64,000 nucleotides of DNA, from positions 608,807,698-608,871,697 of the forward strand of contig NC_056730.1 in assembly GCF_019279795.1 (NCBI RefSeq), written 5' to 3'. The position numbers and the translations under genes are program-made. The DNA is from Protopterus annectens (lineage: Eukaryota > Chordata > Ceratodontiformes > Protopteridae). Under the pieces are notes generated by a model. The model saw nothing but the letters and a program-made list of their open reading frames with translations. It did not search any database and was not told the origin of the DNA. Below, in pieces: positions 34,395 to 47,855 of this stretch; position 1 is the stretch's first letter; each line of letters starts with the position of its first letter.

Positions 34395-34628
34395 TACTCT
34401 TACTCGGACAGGTTAGTGTTTCCTGGATCGCAAATTTACCTCATTTGCATAGCTTTCAGCAGCAAATGAGGTAATTTGCATAACCTGACACTGTCCGTGC
34501 AAGAGTAGTTTTAGGAGCTCTCATGCACATCCCTGCCGGCTGTTCCTGGATCGCTCGGCAGACATATTGGCTGTCTGGAGTCTTACTCTACTCTTAGACT
34601 CCATGCAAGCCTTCGTGAATCCAGCCCT
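34395..34628 (-). repeat. right terminal inverted repeat of the 21-kb block, with an internal hairpin
   Basis: The reversed end reads GGGCTGGATTCACGAA. TTACCTCATTTGC (about 34,437-34,449) and GCAAATGAGGTAA (about 34,462-34,474) form a 13-bp inverted repeat with a loop of about 12 bases. The matching left end is at 13,541. Confidence 0.7.
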
Positions 34629-35335
34629 ATGTATCCATAGTGGTGATAAAATCCTTCCTTTATAAGTAAGGGCATGGCAACCAGCTCTAATAAGATCATA
34701 CTCCCACTATACTTATCCCTACTTAGACCATTAATTGAGTACAATGCACCCCTTGACATGTACTTGACCAGGCATTTGCAACAGATAGAACTGCCACAAA
34801 GGTTACTCAATAAAAGAATACAGCGTGTAAATAACATGTCCTATGCGAATTGCCTCAATGCATTGCCCCTGTACGTGGTCTCTTACAGACTACTGAGTGG
34901 GATGATCTATGCCTAACCAATAAGGCATTCTCTAATTCAGCCCTTTTGGCTGTGCTACACATTCTCAAAACAAGCAGCACTTGAATAACCTGAGCTAAAG
35001 ATCTAAACCTTGTCTGTGACACATGTTAGAGGGATAGATATGTGTCTCTGAGATTACTCTTTCTCTAGAACAGACTTCACATTCATGTTAAAGAGAGCTT
35101 TTTCCTAAGCCTATTTAAATGCAATTTGGACCAATGAATGGGAAATTGCAAATAACCCCCTGGCTTGTCACCTGTGGCCTTTAGCAACAGGGGCAGCTTG
35201 TAGATGCTCTAAGACACAGACATATGTCAAAGCTGTTCTTGTTTATGGGCATTGATAATTGGGGAAGTTTGGGGCATAAATAGTTAGGCTTACAAAGGCT
35301 CTAGGGCCATTGGCCTAGTAAACTCCTGTGATCTT
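34629..35335 (+). mobile_element. CR1-type LINE copy A3, right half
   Basis: Resumes the thumb that stopped at 13,540: SIVVIKSF, then MATSSNKIILPLYLSLLRPL, IEYNAPLDMYLTRHLQQIEL, YRLLSGMIYA and a TCWRD-like C-terminus. It ends in a variant of the family tail (GTTAGGCTTACAAAGG, CTCTAGGGCCATTGGCC) near 35,335. Orientation, order and decay level match the left half. Confidence 0.88.
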
Positions 35336-35545
35336 AAATATGATTTAAACTTCCACTGCAATGCAAACAGAACCTGTCTGTGATATAGACACCTCTTCCC
35401 AGATTCACCTCCTTTATATTAAAGAAAGTAACTCCCTAACCTTAGTCAAACAAAACTTAGATAGAAAGGGGTAATGTGGAAATTGTACTCCTTGTCTCTT
35501 GCTGTGGTAGGCCAAATTGCTAAGTTTGCAATATGATAAAGGGCA
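35336..35545 (+). pseudogene. second, more decayed CR1-type C-terminal fragment
   Basis: 35,360-35,500 repeats the order of the preceding C-terminus (ACCTGTCTGTGATATAGAC, then a GAAAGTAACTCCCTAACC-like block), suggesting a small duplicated or independent stub. Low information. Confidence 0.4.
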
Positions 35546-36033
35546 TAACTGTACATCAATGTGTCCTTACATGGGCGATTCAGAAAGCATTATTAGTGAT
35601 GGAAGTAAAACTTAACTCTGCTGATGTGTTGAACATTTCCCTGCTGATTTGTCATCACTGAGAATTCAAAAAAGGTGGGAAAAGATGTATTTCTACCTTA
35701 TAGCTTTGGTATAAACACTATGCCATAAATAATGGAGTTCTGATACTTCCTTGTTGGAAATGTTTCTGGTTAACCATGCAGTCATAAATGAGTGAAACAG
35801 AATACCCACAAGATGGGCATCTGTAAACTGTAAAAAACTTCATTCACAAAATGTGTTCAAGTAATATCCTAAAATCAAGTCAAGAAACAAACAGCAATGT
35901 AGCAAACAGCAATGCAACCGGCCAGTTCTCCATCACCTCACGTGCAGTATAAGTCACCTCTTCATCACCCCATGTGCAGACTGCACCATCCCTCCATCAT
36001 CCCATTTGCAGATTGCATCACCAACAACCCTGT
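35546..36033. other. no recognisable feature
   Basis: GGGCGATTCAGAAAGC at about 35,575 resembles a Harbinger terminus but has no partner nearby. Confidence 0.4.
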
Positions 36034-36042
36034 TGTTTTAGT

Positions 36043-36650
36043 GGGTCTATATTATAACATAGAAGTCTAAAAACTTCGAATGTTATAATATCTAACCCAT
36101 TCAATCGAAACACCAGAAAACCGAACAGTCAGAATAGCAAATTTTTTCCCAGAGAAAAAATTCACTGTTCCGACAAACATACACACAACTCAAGCACACC
36201 AAAATAAATAATCCACACACATACACTTCACAAAACCCTACATTAAACCAGACATACACCACTAGCTATCCATTTACCTTAACCCAACCCTAACCCTAAG
36301 GTCCCTAACTATTGCACACTCACCTTACCCGCTCCCTAACCCTAACTCACCTACCCCACCCTAACCTCACGTCCACACAATCGCAGATTTACCTAACCCA
36401 TGCCCTAACCCTAACTCACCTAACCTATGCCCAATTGCACACTCACCTTCATTCGCACACTTACCATAACCCGGTCCGTAACCTTCGCTCCACAGTTGAG
36501 GAAATAGCGAAGCTGCAGAAATGGCCCACTGAATACTTTCCTTAGAAAAGTATTCGGTGTTCTGCAGCTTCGCTATTTCAAGAGTTTGCTCTACTGGGTT
36601 TGATATTATAACATTCGAAGTTTTTAGACTTCAATGTTATAATATAGACC
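36043..36650. mobile_element. 608-bp MITE with hairpin ends, 9-bp target duplication and CCCTAA-rich core
   Basis: Ends GGGTCTATATTATAACAT and its reverse ATGTTATAATATAGACC, bordered by TGTTTTAGT on both sides (36,034-36,042 and 36,651-36,659). Each end is itself a near-palindrome (TATTATAACAT ... ATGTTATAATA). A third hairpin lies at about 36,503-36,580: GAAATAGCGAAGCTGCAGAA pairs with its reverse complement downstream. The core (36,275-36,420) has repeated CCCTAACCCTAACTCACCTA-like strings. There is no coding capacity. The 9-bp duplication suggests a MuDR-like or Merlin-like mobiliser. Confidence 0.85.
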
Positions 36651-36659
36651 TGTTTTAGT

Positions 36660-37174
36660 ATGCCCACTCTGAAGTTGTCATTCAGCAGCTGCACAGAACA
36701 ACCCCTTTTAATCTTGCCAGTATCACAGAGTCATTACAAGACAGTATAGTGTTACTTTAAATGTTTTGCTATCTGCCAAGCAGAATTTGAACATTAGGCT
36801 TTAGTGCATGACCAGAATAAATATCAGTATCAGTTGGTGATATCAAAGCAAAGAAGGGGGAGGGCTACAGGAAACAAATAAATAGTGAAGTTAGGTCAAT
36901 GACCATTTACCTCTACTAAAGCAACAGCTAGGATGAATCAATTCTATTCCACAAACTCTCACAGAAACTCTAAGACTCTATATATTCTGTGATAAATTTT
37001 ATGCTTTATAGTTTGAAAAACAGTTTCTTGTTAACTGTTTTTAATAGCTAGATGTAAGAGTTATGCCTCTGCATACAATACTGTTCATGTCCACAGATAA
37101 AACTCATGGTGTTATTTTCATACATACACACAAAACATGCTTTCCCTAAAGGCAAATTGGAGGAAATCCATTTC
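36660..37174. other. no recognisable feature
   Basis: AT-rich spacer. No gene, RNA or repeat signal is recognised. Confidence 0.4.
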
Positions 37175-37245
37175 ACATCTTTGGGATGTTAGAGAAAATC
37201 AGAGTACCAGAGAAAACCCCATACTAACACAGTGAAAACTGAACT
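37175..37245 (-). mobile_element. decayed V-SINE core fragment
   Basis: On plus, TTAGAGAAAATCAGAGTACC and AGAGAAAACCCCATACTAAC align with the core of the V-SINE at 10,574-10,850 (GGAGGAAACAGGAGTACCTG and GAGGAAACCCACG...). Head and tail are not recognisable. Confidence 0.45.
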
Positions 37246-37957
37246 AGAGAATAAAGTACATAAGTTTAAGTTTAGGTTTTTACAAGTTGTCCATCTCAGT
37301 GCAAGAGGAGGTAACATAGTGAATAAAACAGAGATGATAGAATATGATGGGATTAATTATTTCAGGGCTGATAAAATGCCAGGACTGAATAGTATCAATA
37401 GTATTAATCCCATATTGAAAAATAGACATAGATATATATGAAAGTAGTACTTGTTTTTATTTTATCATAATATTTAATATAATAATAGTATAGTTATTAG
37501 TAATACTTATAATATGTAATATATTCTTTATTTATATTTGGATTTTATTATAGCAGGCCACAAGGTACTTTGCTTCACTGTGTCATCTGAGGCTAGTAGC
37601 CTAATAGCAGTAGGCTGTTTGGAAGCCTAGCTGTGTAACAACACAAGTACCCTTAATGAGCATACTTGGCTATTTGAGTTTAGTAGATCAAGGCTGTGAG
37701 CACCACCAAGTTGCCCTGTCCATGAGAGAACACACAACATTATGTATAACAGTTTGTATTGTGGCTGATATGTGTGTGGAAAAAGTAATGAAAACTCAGG
37801 TTTGTAGTGCTTGTTTGGAGTGGTTTGGGAGGGAACAATTAGATGTATTGTGAATATATGACATATAGTTATATTGTTCCCTTAATTCACAATATTACAA
37901 CATGTAGGTTTATGTCATAGAAAGTAAGTGGACAATAAACACCAATAATAAAATATC
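37246..37957. other. no recognisable feature
   Basis: AT-rich sequence. Short open frames show no known motif. Confidence 0.4.
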
Positions 37958-38052
<95 letters not shown>

Positions 38053-38057
38053 TATAT
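37958..38057. repeat. compound (AT)n(GT)n(AT)n microsatellite
   Basis: AT run, about 38 bp of GT, then another AT run. Confidence 0.95.
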
Positions 38058-38985
38058 AATTCCATAGAACAACAAGCATTGGGTTTGTGTGATGGTTAAC
38101 AAAGTGTACGCACATGCAAGATAGGCCTGTTTTTGCTCAGGGAAGAAATGTGCAAATGTGAGGTGCATTGCTAATGTTTGCTACTATATCCCAATCCCAT
38201 CTATACTCCAGGCTGGCTTTTCATGATGGCTAAGAGCATTAATTGAATGTATCTGTTTTCTATTTTTGGGTGTCTGCTTTCTTGGTAATCAGGATTTCCC
38301 CTGTTTCTGCAAGTTGTGCTTTTTGCAAACAAGATAAGCTTAGCCAAACTGTTTTTTGGGACAAGGTGCATTGTCAAAATGTGGAATTAAAAGATGACAA
38401 AGAGGAAAAGATACTAAAACTAAGGGATACATATGCAAAATTTGTAAAAGCACAGTAAAATTGATATTACACATCACAAAGTTCTACATACCTCAGGATT
38501 TGACCACTCACATCAATACAGCTTCAGCAAACGGGGGGGATGCCTTAGTCATCTTTGCCACAGAAACCGCTTTGCATCAATGAAATGAAGTCATTCTTCT
38601 CAGAACCAACTACATCAGAATGTACACTGCTACCAAACCATCAGCTGTGTTTTGTACATTTAGTTCTCTTTACTATATTTGGACATAGAGCAGTTAGTGA
38701 TCGCACAACCTGTCATAATTATGCTTACAAATATACAGCTCTGTGTTACCTTTCTGTGTTTCTTGATCATTCAGCAGTTATCTAACACATGCAGTGCGTA
38801 AGCCATTCTATATCATTGGCCTTAACATGTGAGGGGATATAAACTAGGAATAATATGAAATGCAGTTGCCAGCAAATGAAGTCCAGGTTGAATGGCACAA
38901 ACACGCATATGCTGTTCTTTTGGGGGTAGCATAGTTGAGTTACTGTTATGGCAGGACCAAGGGTACACACTACTTTTGGAGGAAG
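38058..38985. other. no gene supported
   Basis: One small frame at 38,243-38,458 has no known domain. The right part may be distal 3' flank of Harbinger copy 2. Confidence 0.4.
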
Positions 38986-39453
38986 ACAAAGCTCAGTTAC
39001 TGTTATGACACAAACAAGTCTGAAGTCTAAAACTGCAATGTGTATCATCACTTTCTACCTTCTGTCATTAATTATTTACCACTACAAAGGTATGGTGCTA
39101 AACTGAGGCCATGCAGGGAACATTAGAATTTTTCAGATATATGACTATGTGAATCTTTCATACCTGAGGCCTACTAATTACTAATGGACAAATATAAGTA
39201 AAGTAAGTGTCTGGTGTCATATGTTAAGGTACTGTCTGTACAAATCCACTACTATTTACTTGCTTACTGTACCAAGTTAGGAAATACAAGGATATGCCAT
39301 AATATTAAAGAATACACTCTAAGTTCAGGACTTATCCTGCAAATGCAGCAGTTGATACACCTTTAGTTCAGGGCTGGCTCTGTCTGATGCAAGCAGTACA
39401 CAGGCAATACATGGGGAGGTAAAGGTTGTGTGAGTTGCCTGGCATAAACTTTA

Positions 39454-40800
<1,347 letters not shown>

Positions 40801-42227
40801 TGTGTCCATTAAACTGTCATTGTCTCTACTCCAATGGTATTGAAGGATAAAGGAAAAAACAGGATGTAGGTTACATGGATACTTTATGCATTGTTGAATA
40901 GCTCCACCATGTTGGATTGGTTGATTAACATAAAATTCACCTGTTTATGCTATATCTTGTATCTACTAAACATACCTGTTACTTGCTCATTAGTGTGTTA
41001 TGCCCAGCTATGCGCACCTCCCCCCCAGCTTTGTATAAATAAGATAAGCATAGGCAAAATTAATATTTCCTCCATTCTAGGGATATCGTGCAAACATGGA
41101 CCACAAAACATGAAGGAAAGGTTGCATACCCTGTAGTTGAACCCAGAACCATCTATAGTTCAGCCCTAACACATACATGTGTTGCCACAGGAATAAATAA
41201 GCTAAATAACAGCACAGAGAAATCTGCCATTCATTTCTCTGTTTCTCATGGTTGTGTTAAATGCCATATCATGCAAACAATGGCAAAAGTAAAAAAAAAA
41301 AAACCTGACAGAGACCACACATTTTAACAAATAATGGGGATGACACAGAACCTAGGAATTGTGCACTGCTTATATGCACTTTCACCTTTCATGGCCCTAC
41401 ATGTTTACCTCTGCTAGTGTCCACTACCCTGATGTCAACATTCAATGTTGTCATTCTTTCAACACAAACTGAACATCCCTACACAGTTACTCCTTTTTGA
41501 GATTCAACAATTCAAATAAGTTTTGACCTAATTTACATCTTCACCGTGCTTGACAGCCCAATATCTAAATGGTTAATAACAGTGCAGGCAGGGAAACTGC
41601 ACAGGAGGCCAATGCTGTAACAGAGAAATACTGTAATCCATCAGCTACATCCTGCATATGCTTACATTACAGTATAATACTCTGTTTCATGAAGATTTGC
41701 ACATTTTAGCAGCCTGCATTACTTATAAGTATATTCTTCATTTGTGGGTGGGGGAGTGAAGCTGCATTTATGCCATGGCACTTAAAATGGCATTGTTATG
41801 ATTGTTACACTGATTTTCTAGCATCCACTCTGTGTAATTAGGTCATAATATGTGTGGTATCCACATGTTAAGGGCAGTTCTGTACAAATATAAGAGCTTT
41901 TACTTTCTCTTGCTTCCATGTAGACCCATTTCTCTGGCTGTATTTGGAAAGTTTTGGAATACACAGCCAACATGAATGCAGAGTCTACACGCTTGCTTTA
42001 GAGGTTGTTCAGTCACCCCACTGTGTTGATTTGCTTCATTACCATACAATTCAGCTACTTATACTGTAATTTGCATGCCGCAAAAGTTTCCATATTTGCG
42101 TGTGAGGGCTCGCCACTGTGCACCACTACACAGAGTTTACTGAATCTAAAACTTTTTGTGGTCATATGTGTATCACGCCACAATGCAAACATGATAAAAA
42201 TTATCTTGTAAGCTTTACTGAATCCCC

Positions 42228-42302
42228 ATGAGGGTAACAAAACAGTGTTAAAAGACAATAGCATATCGGAAAACAGTCAAAAATGTTACAAATGTTTTAT
42301 GT

Positions 42303-42365
<63 letters not shown>

Positions 42366-42440
42366 AAAGGGAACAGTGCACAACAGTGCCCAACAAATCT
42401 CCAGCACTCTATAACAAAGTAAAAATAAAAATAAACAGCC
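42228..42440. repeat. (AT)n microsatellite and flank
   Basis: AT run at about 42,305-42,362 between Harbinger copy 2 and the Penelope-like element. A TAACAAAACAGTGTTAAAAG string next to the Harbinger end (42,234-42,253) recurs next to copy 4 (about 47,979-47,998, reversed). Confidence 0.85.
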
Positions 42441-42480
42441 GCTGTAAAGAGATGTTTTATTCAAGCACAGCCTGCATCAA

Positions 42481-42530
42481 GTAACACAGACCGGTGACTG
42501 GTTTCGCCTAAAGCGTCATCAGTGTGTAAT
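42481..42530 (-). ncRNA. hammerhead ribozyme-like motif of the Penelope-like element
   Basis: The minus strand has, in order, ATTACACA, CTGATGA, a short CGC-loop-GGC segment, GAAACC, a seven-base loop, GGTC and TGTGTTAC. ACACA pairs with TGTGT (helix I), ACC with GGT (helix III), and cleavage would follow the C of GGTC. Helix II is weak: either two of three pairs fail, or a CGC/GCG helix forms at the cost of the conserved G of GAAA. Penelope-like elements are known to carry type I hammerheads, so the identity is likely but activity is doubtful. Confidence 0.62.
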
Positions 42531-43479
42531 TTGAAAGGCAGAAACCCAGATTTAAATACAAAAGCAAACAACAACAAGCATCAGATATTTAAAGGTGCAG
42601 ACACTTAATGTTGAACACAATACAATTCCCCCAATTTTTGCAATACCTACATAAATAAACATGTAGATGTTGTATAACTAAACATATATATGCTCCCCAA
42701 ACCTGATCCAAATTGTTCAAATTAAACTTAATACACAATACCATGAAAAAAACAAACTTGTACCAAACCAACAAGACCTGTATACATTGGAATACACAAA
42801 CCTGTATACAAAATTTGAGCACACATCACTATATAACAAATAAATTCCCAACAAGTATATAAGAAAATATGCATGAGTAAATACACATATAAATAAATAC
42901 ATGTAAATACTATCATGTATAAAAATATAAATACAAAAATACACTAACACCCTATTTTTAATGCTTATATAATAAAATAAAATCTATAATATAATGATAA
43001 AAATGCATATATGAATACTCTAGATATTATAATAAGTGTTACTACAGCATTGCATATTTTGTTTTATTAATAGTGTGTTAAGTCTGTTCTGGACTACCCA
43101 CACTTGCCATTATATTACTTTACTGTAGAAACCTCTTTAACAATTATAACAAATAAGATATGTGTCTGTTAACATGTTTAGTATTCTATTATAAATGTAA
43201 CAACTACAACTTTAACTGAAAATATATATGAAAAAATCCAAACACCTGAGTTATAAACCTAAAGTCTAACCCCGTTTATTGCTTATCTTATTTCTATCAC
43301 TGGTCATTTAGACCTGGTTTAAAAAGGCCCCCAAGTTAACAATCCAACAACGTTCCTTATCAGTCAATATTTTATGTTTGAGTAAAATATTATCATCTTG
43401 CATAGTTACCATATCTAGGCCAACAAACACAAAATGGGCTGTAGTATGAACCATCTTATGTTTGTATAAAGCACTTCAA

Positions 43480-46417
43480 ACTCGCTGACACTTTATATCA
43501 CTGATGTGAAGGGCTATTCTTTGTTTTAATGTACAAGGGGTCTGACCTACATAAAATGCCCCTTACTGACATACAGCCATATAAATGACCCATGTACTGG
43601 TGGACTTTATCAGATGTTTAATGTCAAACACCATCTTGGTGTTCACTGATGTAAAAGACTTGGTTTTCGCAATCAGTTTACAATATTTACAAAAACCACA
43701 GTAAGTACTACCTACTATACTTACTGTTGATTTGGAATTCACTTTTCTGCCCTTCTTAAAGGCTGAAAATTTTGCCTCAGTGATTTACCCTTTCTGTATC
43801 CAAAACTACAATGATCTTCAACTATTTGTGTGAAAAAAGAATCTGAATGTAGAACATGCCAATGTTTAGAAAGAATGTCCTTTATATGGAAAGTATTAGT
43901 GCCATAAGTGGTGCTAAATCTCACTTTTTCTTCTTGTGACCTGGCATTCCACTGTCTATCCAACAATAACTCTGTTCTATCCCCATTTTGGATAGCCTAT
44001 GGGCTGCTTCTACCCTAGTTTTGTTATAACCTCTGTTGATAAATCTAGTTTTAAATCTGAAGCCTGTACTTCAAATACTGATTCCTGGGAGCAGATTCTC
44101 CTAACCCTTTGAAATTGTGACCCTGGTATATTTTGGATTGTATGGCAGAGGTGACAACTGCTGGCATGTAGAAAAGCATTCTTGGAGAATGGTTTTCTAT
44201 AGAGGTCAGTAGCCAAAGTACCATCTCCTGTCTTTCTGACCTTAACATCCAAGAAATCAACCTCCTTGTGGTTAATACCCCCAATAAATCTGATACCATA
44301 TTCATTATGGTTGAGGTATTCTACAAAAGAATGCCAAACAGTTAGGTCACCCCCCCCCCTCCCCAATCATCCAGGTATCTTCGCCACATAATGAGTTTGC
44401 TTTTGAAACATGGTGGAGCAGTGTAGATGTACTGAACTTCAAGGTATCCCATAAACAGGTCTACATAGATTGGGGCAAATGTAGCCCCCATTGCTGTTCC
44501 CTTTACCTATAGATACCATTGGTTTTGGAACAAGAAAACATTATGCTCTAACACCAGTTTGAGAAGTTATATCAAAAATGCACTTTCTTGCTCACTAATT
44601 AAACTGGAGTGTGTCATCCAATACTGTATGGTCCTGATTCCCCCCTGATGTGGGATACTGGTATACAGTGATTGAACATCTAAAGTTCCCAAATAAGCTG
44701 TAGTCAAAATTTGGAAATTATCCATCAGGGACAAAAACTGTTTTGTATCCCCAATCCTAGCTGTCACCAGTGGAAGTAGCTGTTTTAGCTTATATTCTAA
44801 GTATTCAGACAAAGGTTCAATTAATAAGCCCCTACCTGCCACAATAGGGTGTCCAGGTGGATTATGAAGTGTTTTGTGAATCTTAGGGACCAAATAGAAG
44901 TATTGAGATAATGGTGCCTCAACCTTCAACTGTGACAACAAAGAGGCTGTAATTACCCCTTGATCTTTAGCCTCTTTAAGAAATTTGTCAATTTCCTGTT
45001 TATGTTCTAATGTAGGGTTAATAGACATTGTTGAATAAAAAATTGTATCAGATAACTGTCGCTGAGCCTCTTGTAAATAATGTTCCTTGTCCCATATAAC
45101 AACTGCTCCACCCTTGTCTGCTCCCACTATCACTATGTGTTCATTATTTGCCAGAGATTTAACAATCTCTTTCTCAGATAGGGTCAGATTGTTAATACCA
45201 GATCGAAAAGTACTTGATTGGTTAACATGTAAATCCTTTAGAACCAACTGCTCAAAGGTTTTTATGGTGCTGTGATAAGGAGACACAAATTCAGATTTTT
45301 TTAAAAGAAAACCATCTGGACCAGTTCGTTTCAAAGCCCCTTCCTTATGTGCAAAAAAATATTTTAAGTTTAAATTTCTGCAGAAGGTTTTTACATAATT
45401 TATTGTATCATGATGAGACACATAAAAGGATGGCACAAATCCCAGACCTTTATTTAACACACTAAGTTTACTAGATGAAAAAATATACTTTGTTAAGTTA
45501 ATGACTAAGTTGTTAACATCATTAACATCATCAACATCATTGTTAGGTACAGAATTTGGGATAGTGTTCATTATTGATGCAGACTGTCCTGAAATATCTT
45601 CTGTATGGACTTTTCTACGATGCTTGTGGCCTGCCCTCCTAAAGGGATTTTATGTCGCTTGGAGGCTGGTGAAGTAATAATAGGCATTTCCCCTGCTTCA
45701 GGTCTGTATCAGTGTTGGAAATACTGGAAGAAAACTCTGAGGCACTGGATCTGGATGAAGTATCATTTTTTCTGAGAATAGATTTGACACTTTTACGTTT
45801 AGGCCTGGCAATATTTTTATCTTCCAAAATCTCACCCCATGTTTCTGTTTCTTCCAAGAGTAAACCACTGCCGATTTAAAATCATTGACATCCCTCTGGT
45901 ATTTATTAATTTTTCTTTTGCATAAATCTTTATCATACTTGTCAGTATCAGTAACAAATTGTGTATACAAATCTTGGTATTTAGGAGCATTAATATGTTC
46001 CTTGGTACATTCATAGCAAGCTTCAAGTTTTAACAAAAGATCCGGCAATTGCTTTTCATAATATTCAACTAGCAGCTGTAAAAACATATTGGAAGCCGTT
46101 TGTTGTATGGCCCTCCATTTCTGCATAAATTCTCCATCTTCACTACCAAGCCCTGGTTCAACATAAACTCTTAGACCTCTAGGAGCAATTATAGCTGACA
46201 AATAAGTTTTGAGAAACTTGCAATGCCACACATAAGAATGTACCTTTTTGGAGGATTCAGTCAACTGTCTAAACACATCTTGCAGGTCCGACTGACCTGC
46301 CTCATTATTCATACTAACCATGTCCCGCACCTTAGTAGTTGCAGTAAAAAAAGTGCAATCATCCTTGTCCACTGATAGTTTATCCAAATAAGCCCTGAAA
46401 TCTGTGCCTGCTGCCAT
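43480..46417 (-). pseudogene. Penelope-like reverse transcriptase with GIY-YIG endonuclease, frameshifted
   Basis: Probable start at 46,417 (MAAGTDFRAYLDKL). The N-terminal about 240 residues are of unknown fold and hydrophilic, then Ser-rich (SSRSSASEFSSSIS). The RT follows in the 45,571-44,567 frame: VIVGADKGGAVVIWDKEHYL, YFYLVPKIHKTLHNPPGHPI, AYLGTLDVQSLYTSIPHQGG. Then come GTAMGATFAPIYVDLFMGYL and the catalytic RYLDD near 44,370. A 10-C run (44,350-44,359) shifts frame before WHSFVEYLNHNEYGIRFIGG and TDLYRKPFSKNAFLHASSCH. The linker has ILSKHWHVLHSDSFF and FGYRKGKSLRQNF. The endonuclease (43,700-43,480) shows FCKYCK, VIYMAVC and GAFYVGQTPCTLKQRIALH. Such enzymes prime reverse transcription at a nick made by the GIY-YIG domain. 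At least three frameshifts plus stops break it. Confidence 0.87.
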
Positions 46418-46501
46418 ATTGATGCAGAAACCTGTGGTTTCCCACTTTGATCCAAACTCGAGCTGTTTTCAATCACTTATAGATTTAAATATCACCTCCG
46501 A

Positions 46502-46605
<104 letters not shown>

Positions 46606-46619
46606 CATGCATCTAAAAT

Positions 46620-47184
46620 ATGTACACATCTACAAATTAAAACTTAAGTTGTTAAAAATTTGTTTATAACTGTTCTGCTCTTCTTTTCACAATAGATTTG
46701 ATAGCTAATTTATCATTCAGTCCTGGTTTCTTCATAGCATCTAACCATAGCTGCCATTGCAATTCCTTTGCTTCCAAAGGTAATTCAATGTTCCCACCCC
46801 ATCCTGTAGTGGAAACTTTGTCAATAATAAAAAATAAGAATCTTTTTTTTAATTTTTACATAAAGGAGTATATTTGTATAATGTCTTTGTAGGCTTTTGT
46901 TTCCTAATGTCATAATCATGCTCTTATATTCTGTCCTTGAGCGATTTGTTAGTTTTCCCTATATAGAAGCCTGAGCAGGATATGCAGGAAACTAAATACA
47001 CTACCATCCTGGTGGTACAGTTACATGTTCCTGAACATGTTAAAGTTTTTTTTTCATAATTGTCTACTGTAACATAAGGATAATCATTTATGTATTTACA
47101 GTATTTGTGAAAACCACACTTTGTCATTTTGGACTATGTCTGTTTCCTAAATTATTGTGACTACTCTCAAAAATATTTTAAGGC
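46620..47184 (-). pseudogene. Penelope-like GIY-YIG endonuclease fragment (palindrome left arm)
   Basis: Minus-strand codons read MTKCGFHKYCKYINDYPYVT, a cysteine-rich segment, VVYLVSCISCSGFYIGKTNK and LKDRI, then after stops LEAKELQWQLWLDAMKKPGL and NDKLAIKSI. The N-terminal RT is absent. This family differs from Penelope-like element 1 in sequence. Confidence 0.82.
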
Positions 47185-47855
47185 CCCAGTGTTAAAAAGA
47201 ATGATGAATGAAATGTGGAACAATATTTTCTCTTCAGAGATAAAACAGATCTTGGTTTCACAACCTAAGATACCATTCAGTAGAGGCAGAAATCTTAAAA
47301 ATATTTTTGAAAGTAGTCACAACAGTTTAGGAAACAGATATAGACAGTCCAAAATGACAAAGTGGATTTTGTAAATACTGTAAATACATAAATGATGGTC
47401 CTTATGTCACAGTAGAGAATTATGAAAAAACTTTAACATGTCCAGCAACATGCAACTGCACCACCAGGATGGTAGTGTATTTAGCTTCCTGCACATCCTG
47501 CCCAGACTTCTATATAGGGAAAACTAACGGCTCGCTCAAGGATAGAATATATGAGCATGATTATAACATTAGGAAACAAAAGCCTACAAAGGCGTTATAC
47601 CGACATACACTTTTATGTAAAAATGATAAAAGATACTTATTTTTCTATTACTGACAACATTTTCACTACAGAACAGTGTGGGAACAGTGAATTAATTTGG
47701 AAGAATAAGAATTGTAATGGCAGCTACAGTTAGATGCTATGAGCAAACCAGGACTGAATGATAAATTAGCTATCAACTGTATTGTAAAAGGGAGAGCAGA
47801 AAAGTTATAAACGATTTTTTAATAACAACTTAAGTTTTAATTTTTAGATGTGTAC

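Larger units (their letters stand above)
13541..34628. mobile_element. 21-kb block bounded by Harbinger-like inverted termini, interrupting CR1 copy A3
   Basis: The left end reads GGCCGGGATTCACTAA and the right end, reversed, GGGCTGGATTCACGAA: 13 of 16 positions match. Further in, both ends share a TCTAAGAGTA string and a CTGCCGAGC block, so the inverted repeats are long and imperfect. TAT flanks both sides, compatible with the 3-bp duplications of Harbinger/PIF. The flanking CR1 sequence rejoins across the block. The block holds a Myb/SANT-like gene on plus near the left end and a HARBI1-type transposase on minus near the right end, the expected gene pair. Much of the 21 kb must be later insertions (solo LTR, SINE, CR1 fragments, second Myb-like gene). 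Confidence 0.72.
42440..46500 (-). mobile_element. Penelope-like element 1, nearly complete
   Basis: A minus-strand element with an N-terminal region, Penelope-type RT, linker and C-terminal GIY-YIG endonuclease in order, followed by an AT-rich 3' region and a hammerhead-like motif at 42,481-42,530. The 5' side borders a GT microsatellite (46,508-46,602). The intact RYLDD box and about 3-kb coding span indicate a fairly recent copy. Confidence 0.85.

Noticed and set aside
35574-35592. Harbinger-like terminus GGGCGATTCAGAAAGC
   Set aside because: A single short match without a partner terminus or flanking duplication.
36275-36420. Interstitial telomere (CCCTAA)n array
   Set aside because: Repeats are short, irregular and confined to a MITE with its own target duplication, so they are element sequence rather than a telomere fusion relic.
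38243-38458. Small host gene encoding about 71 residues with a hydrophobic start
   Set aside because: No domain, splice context or conservation can be seen, and frames of this length are common by chance here.
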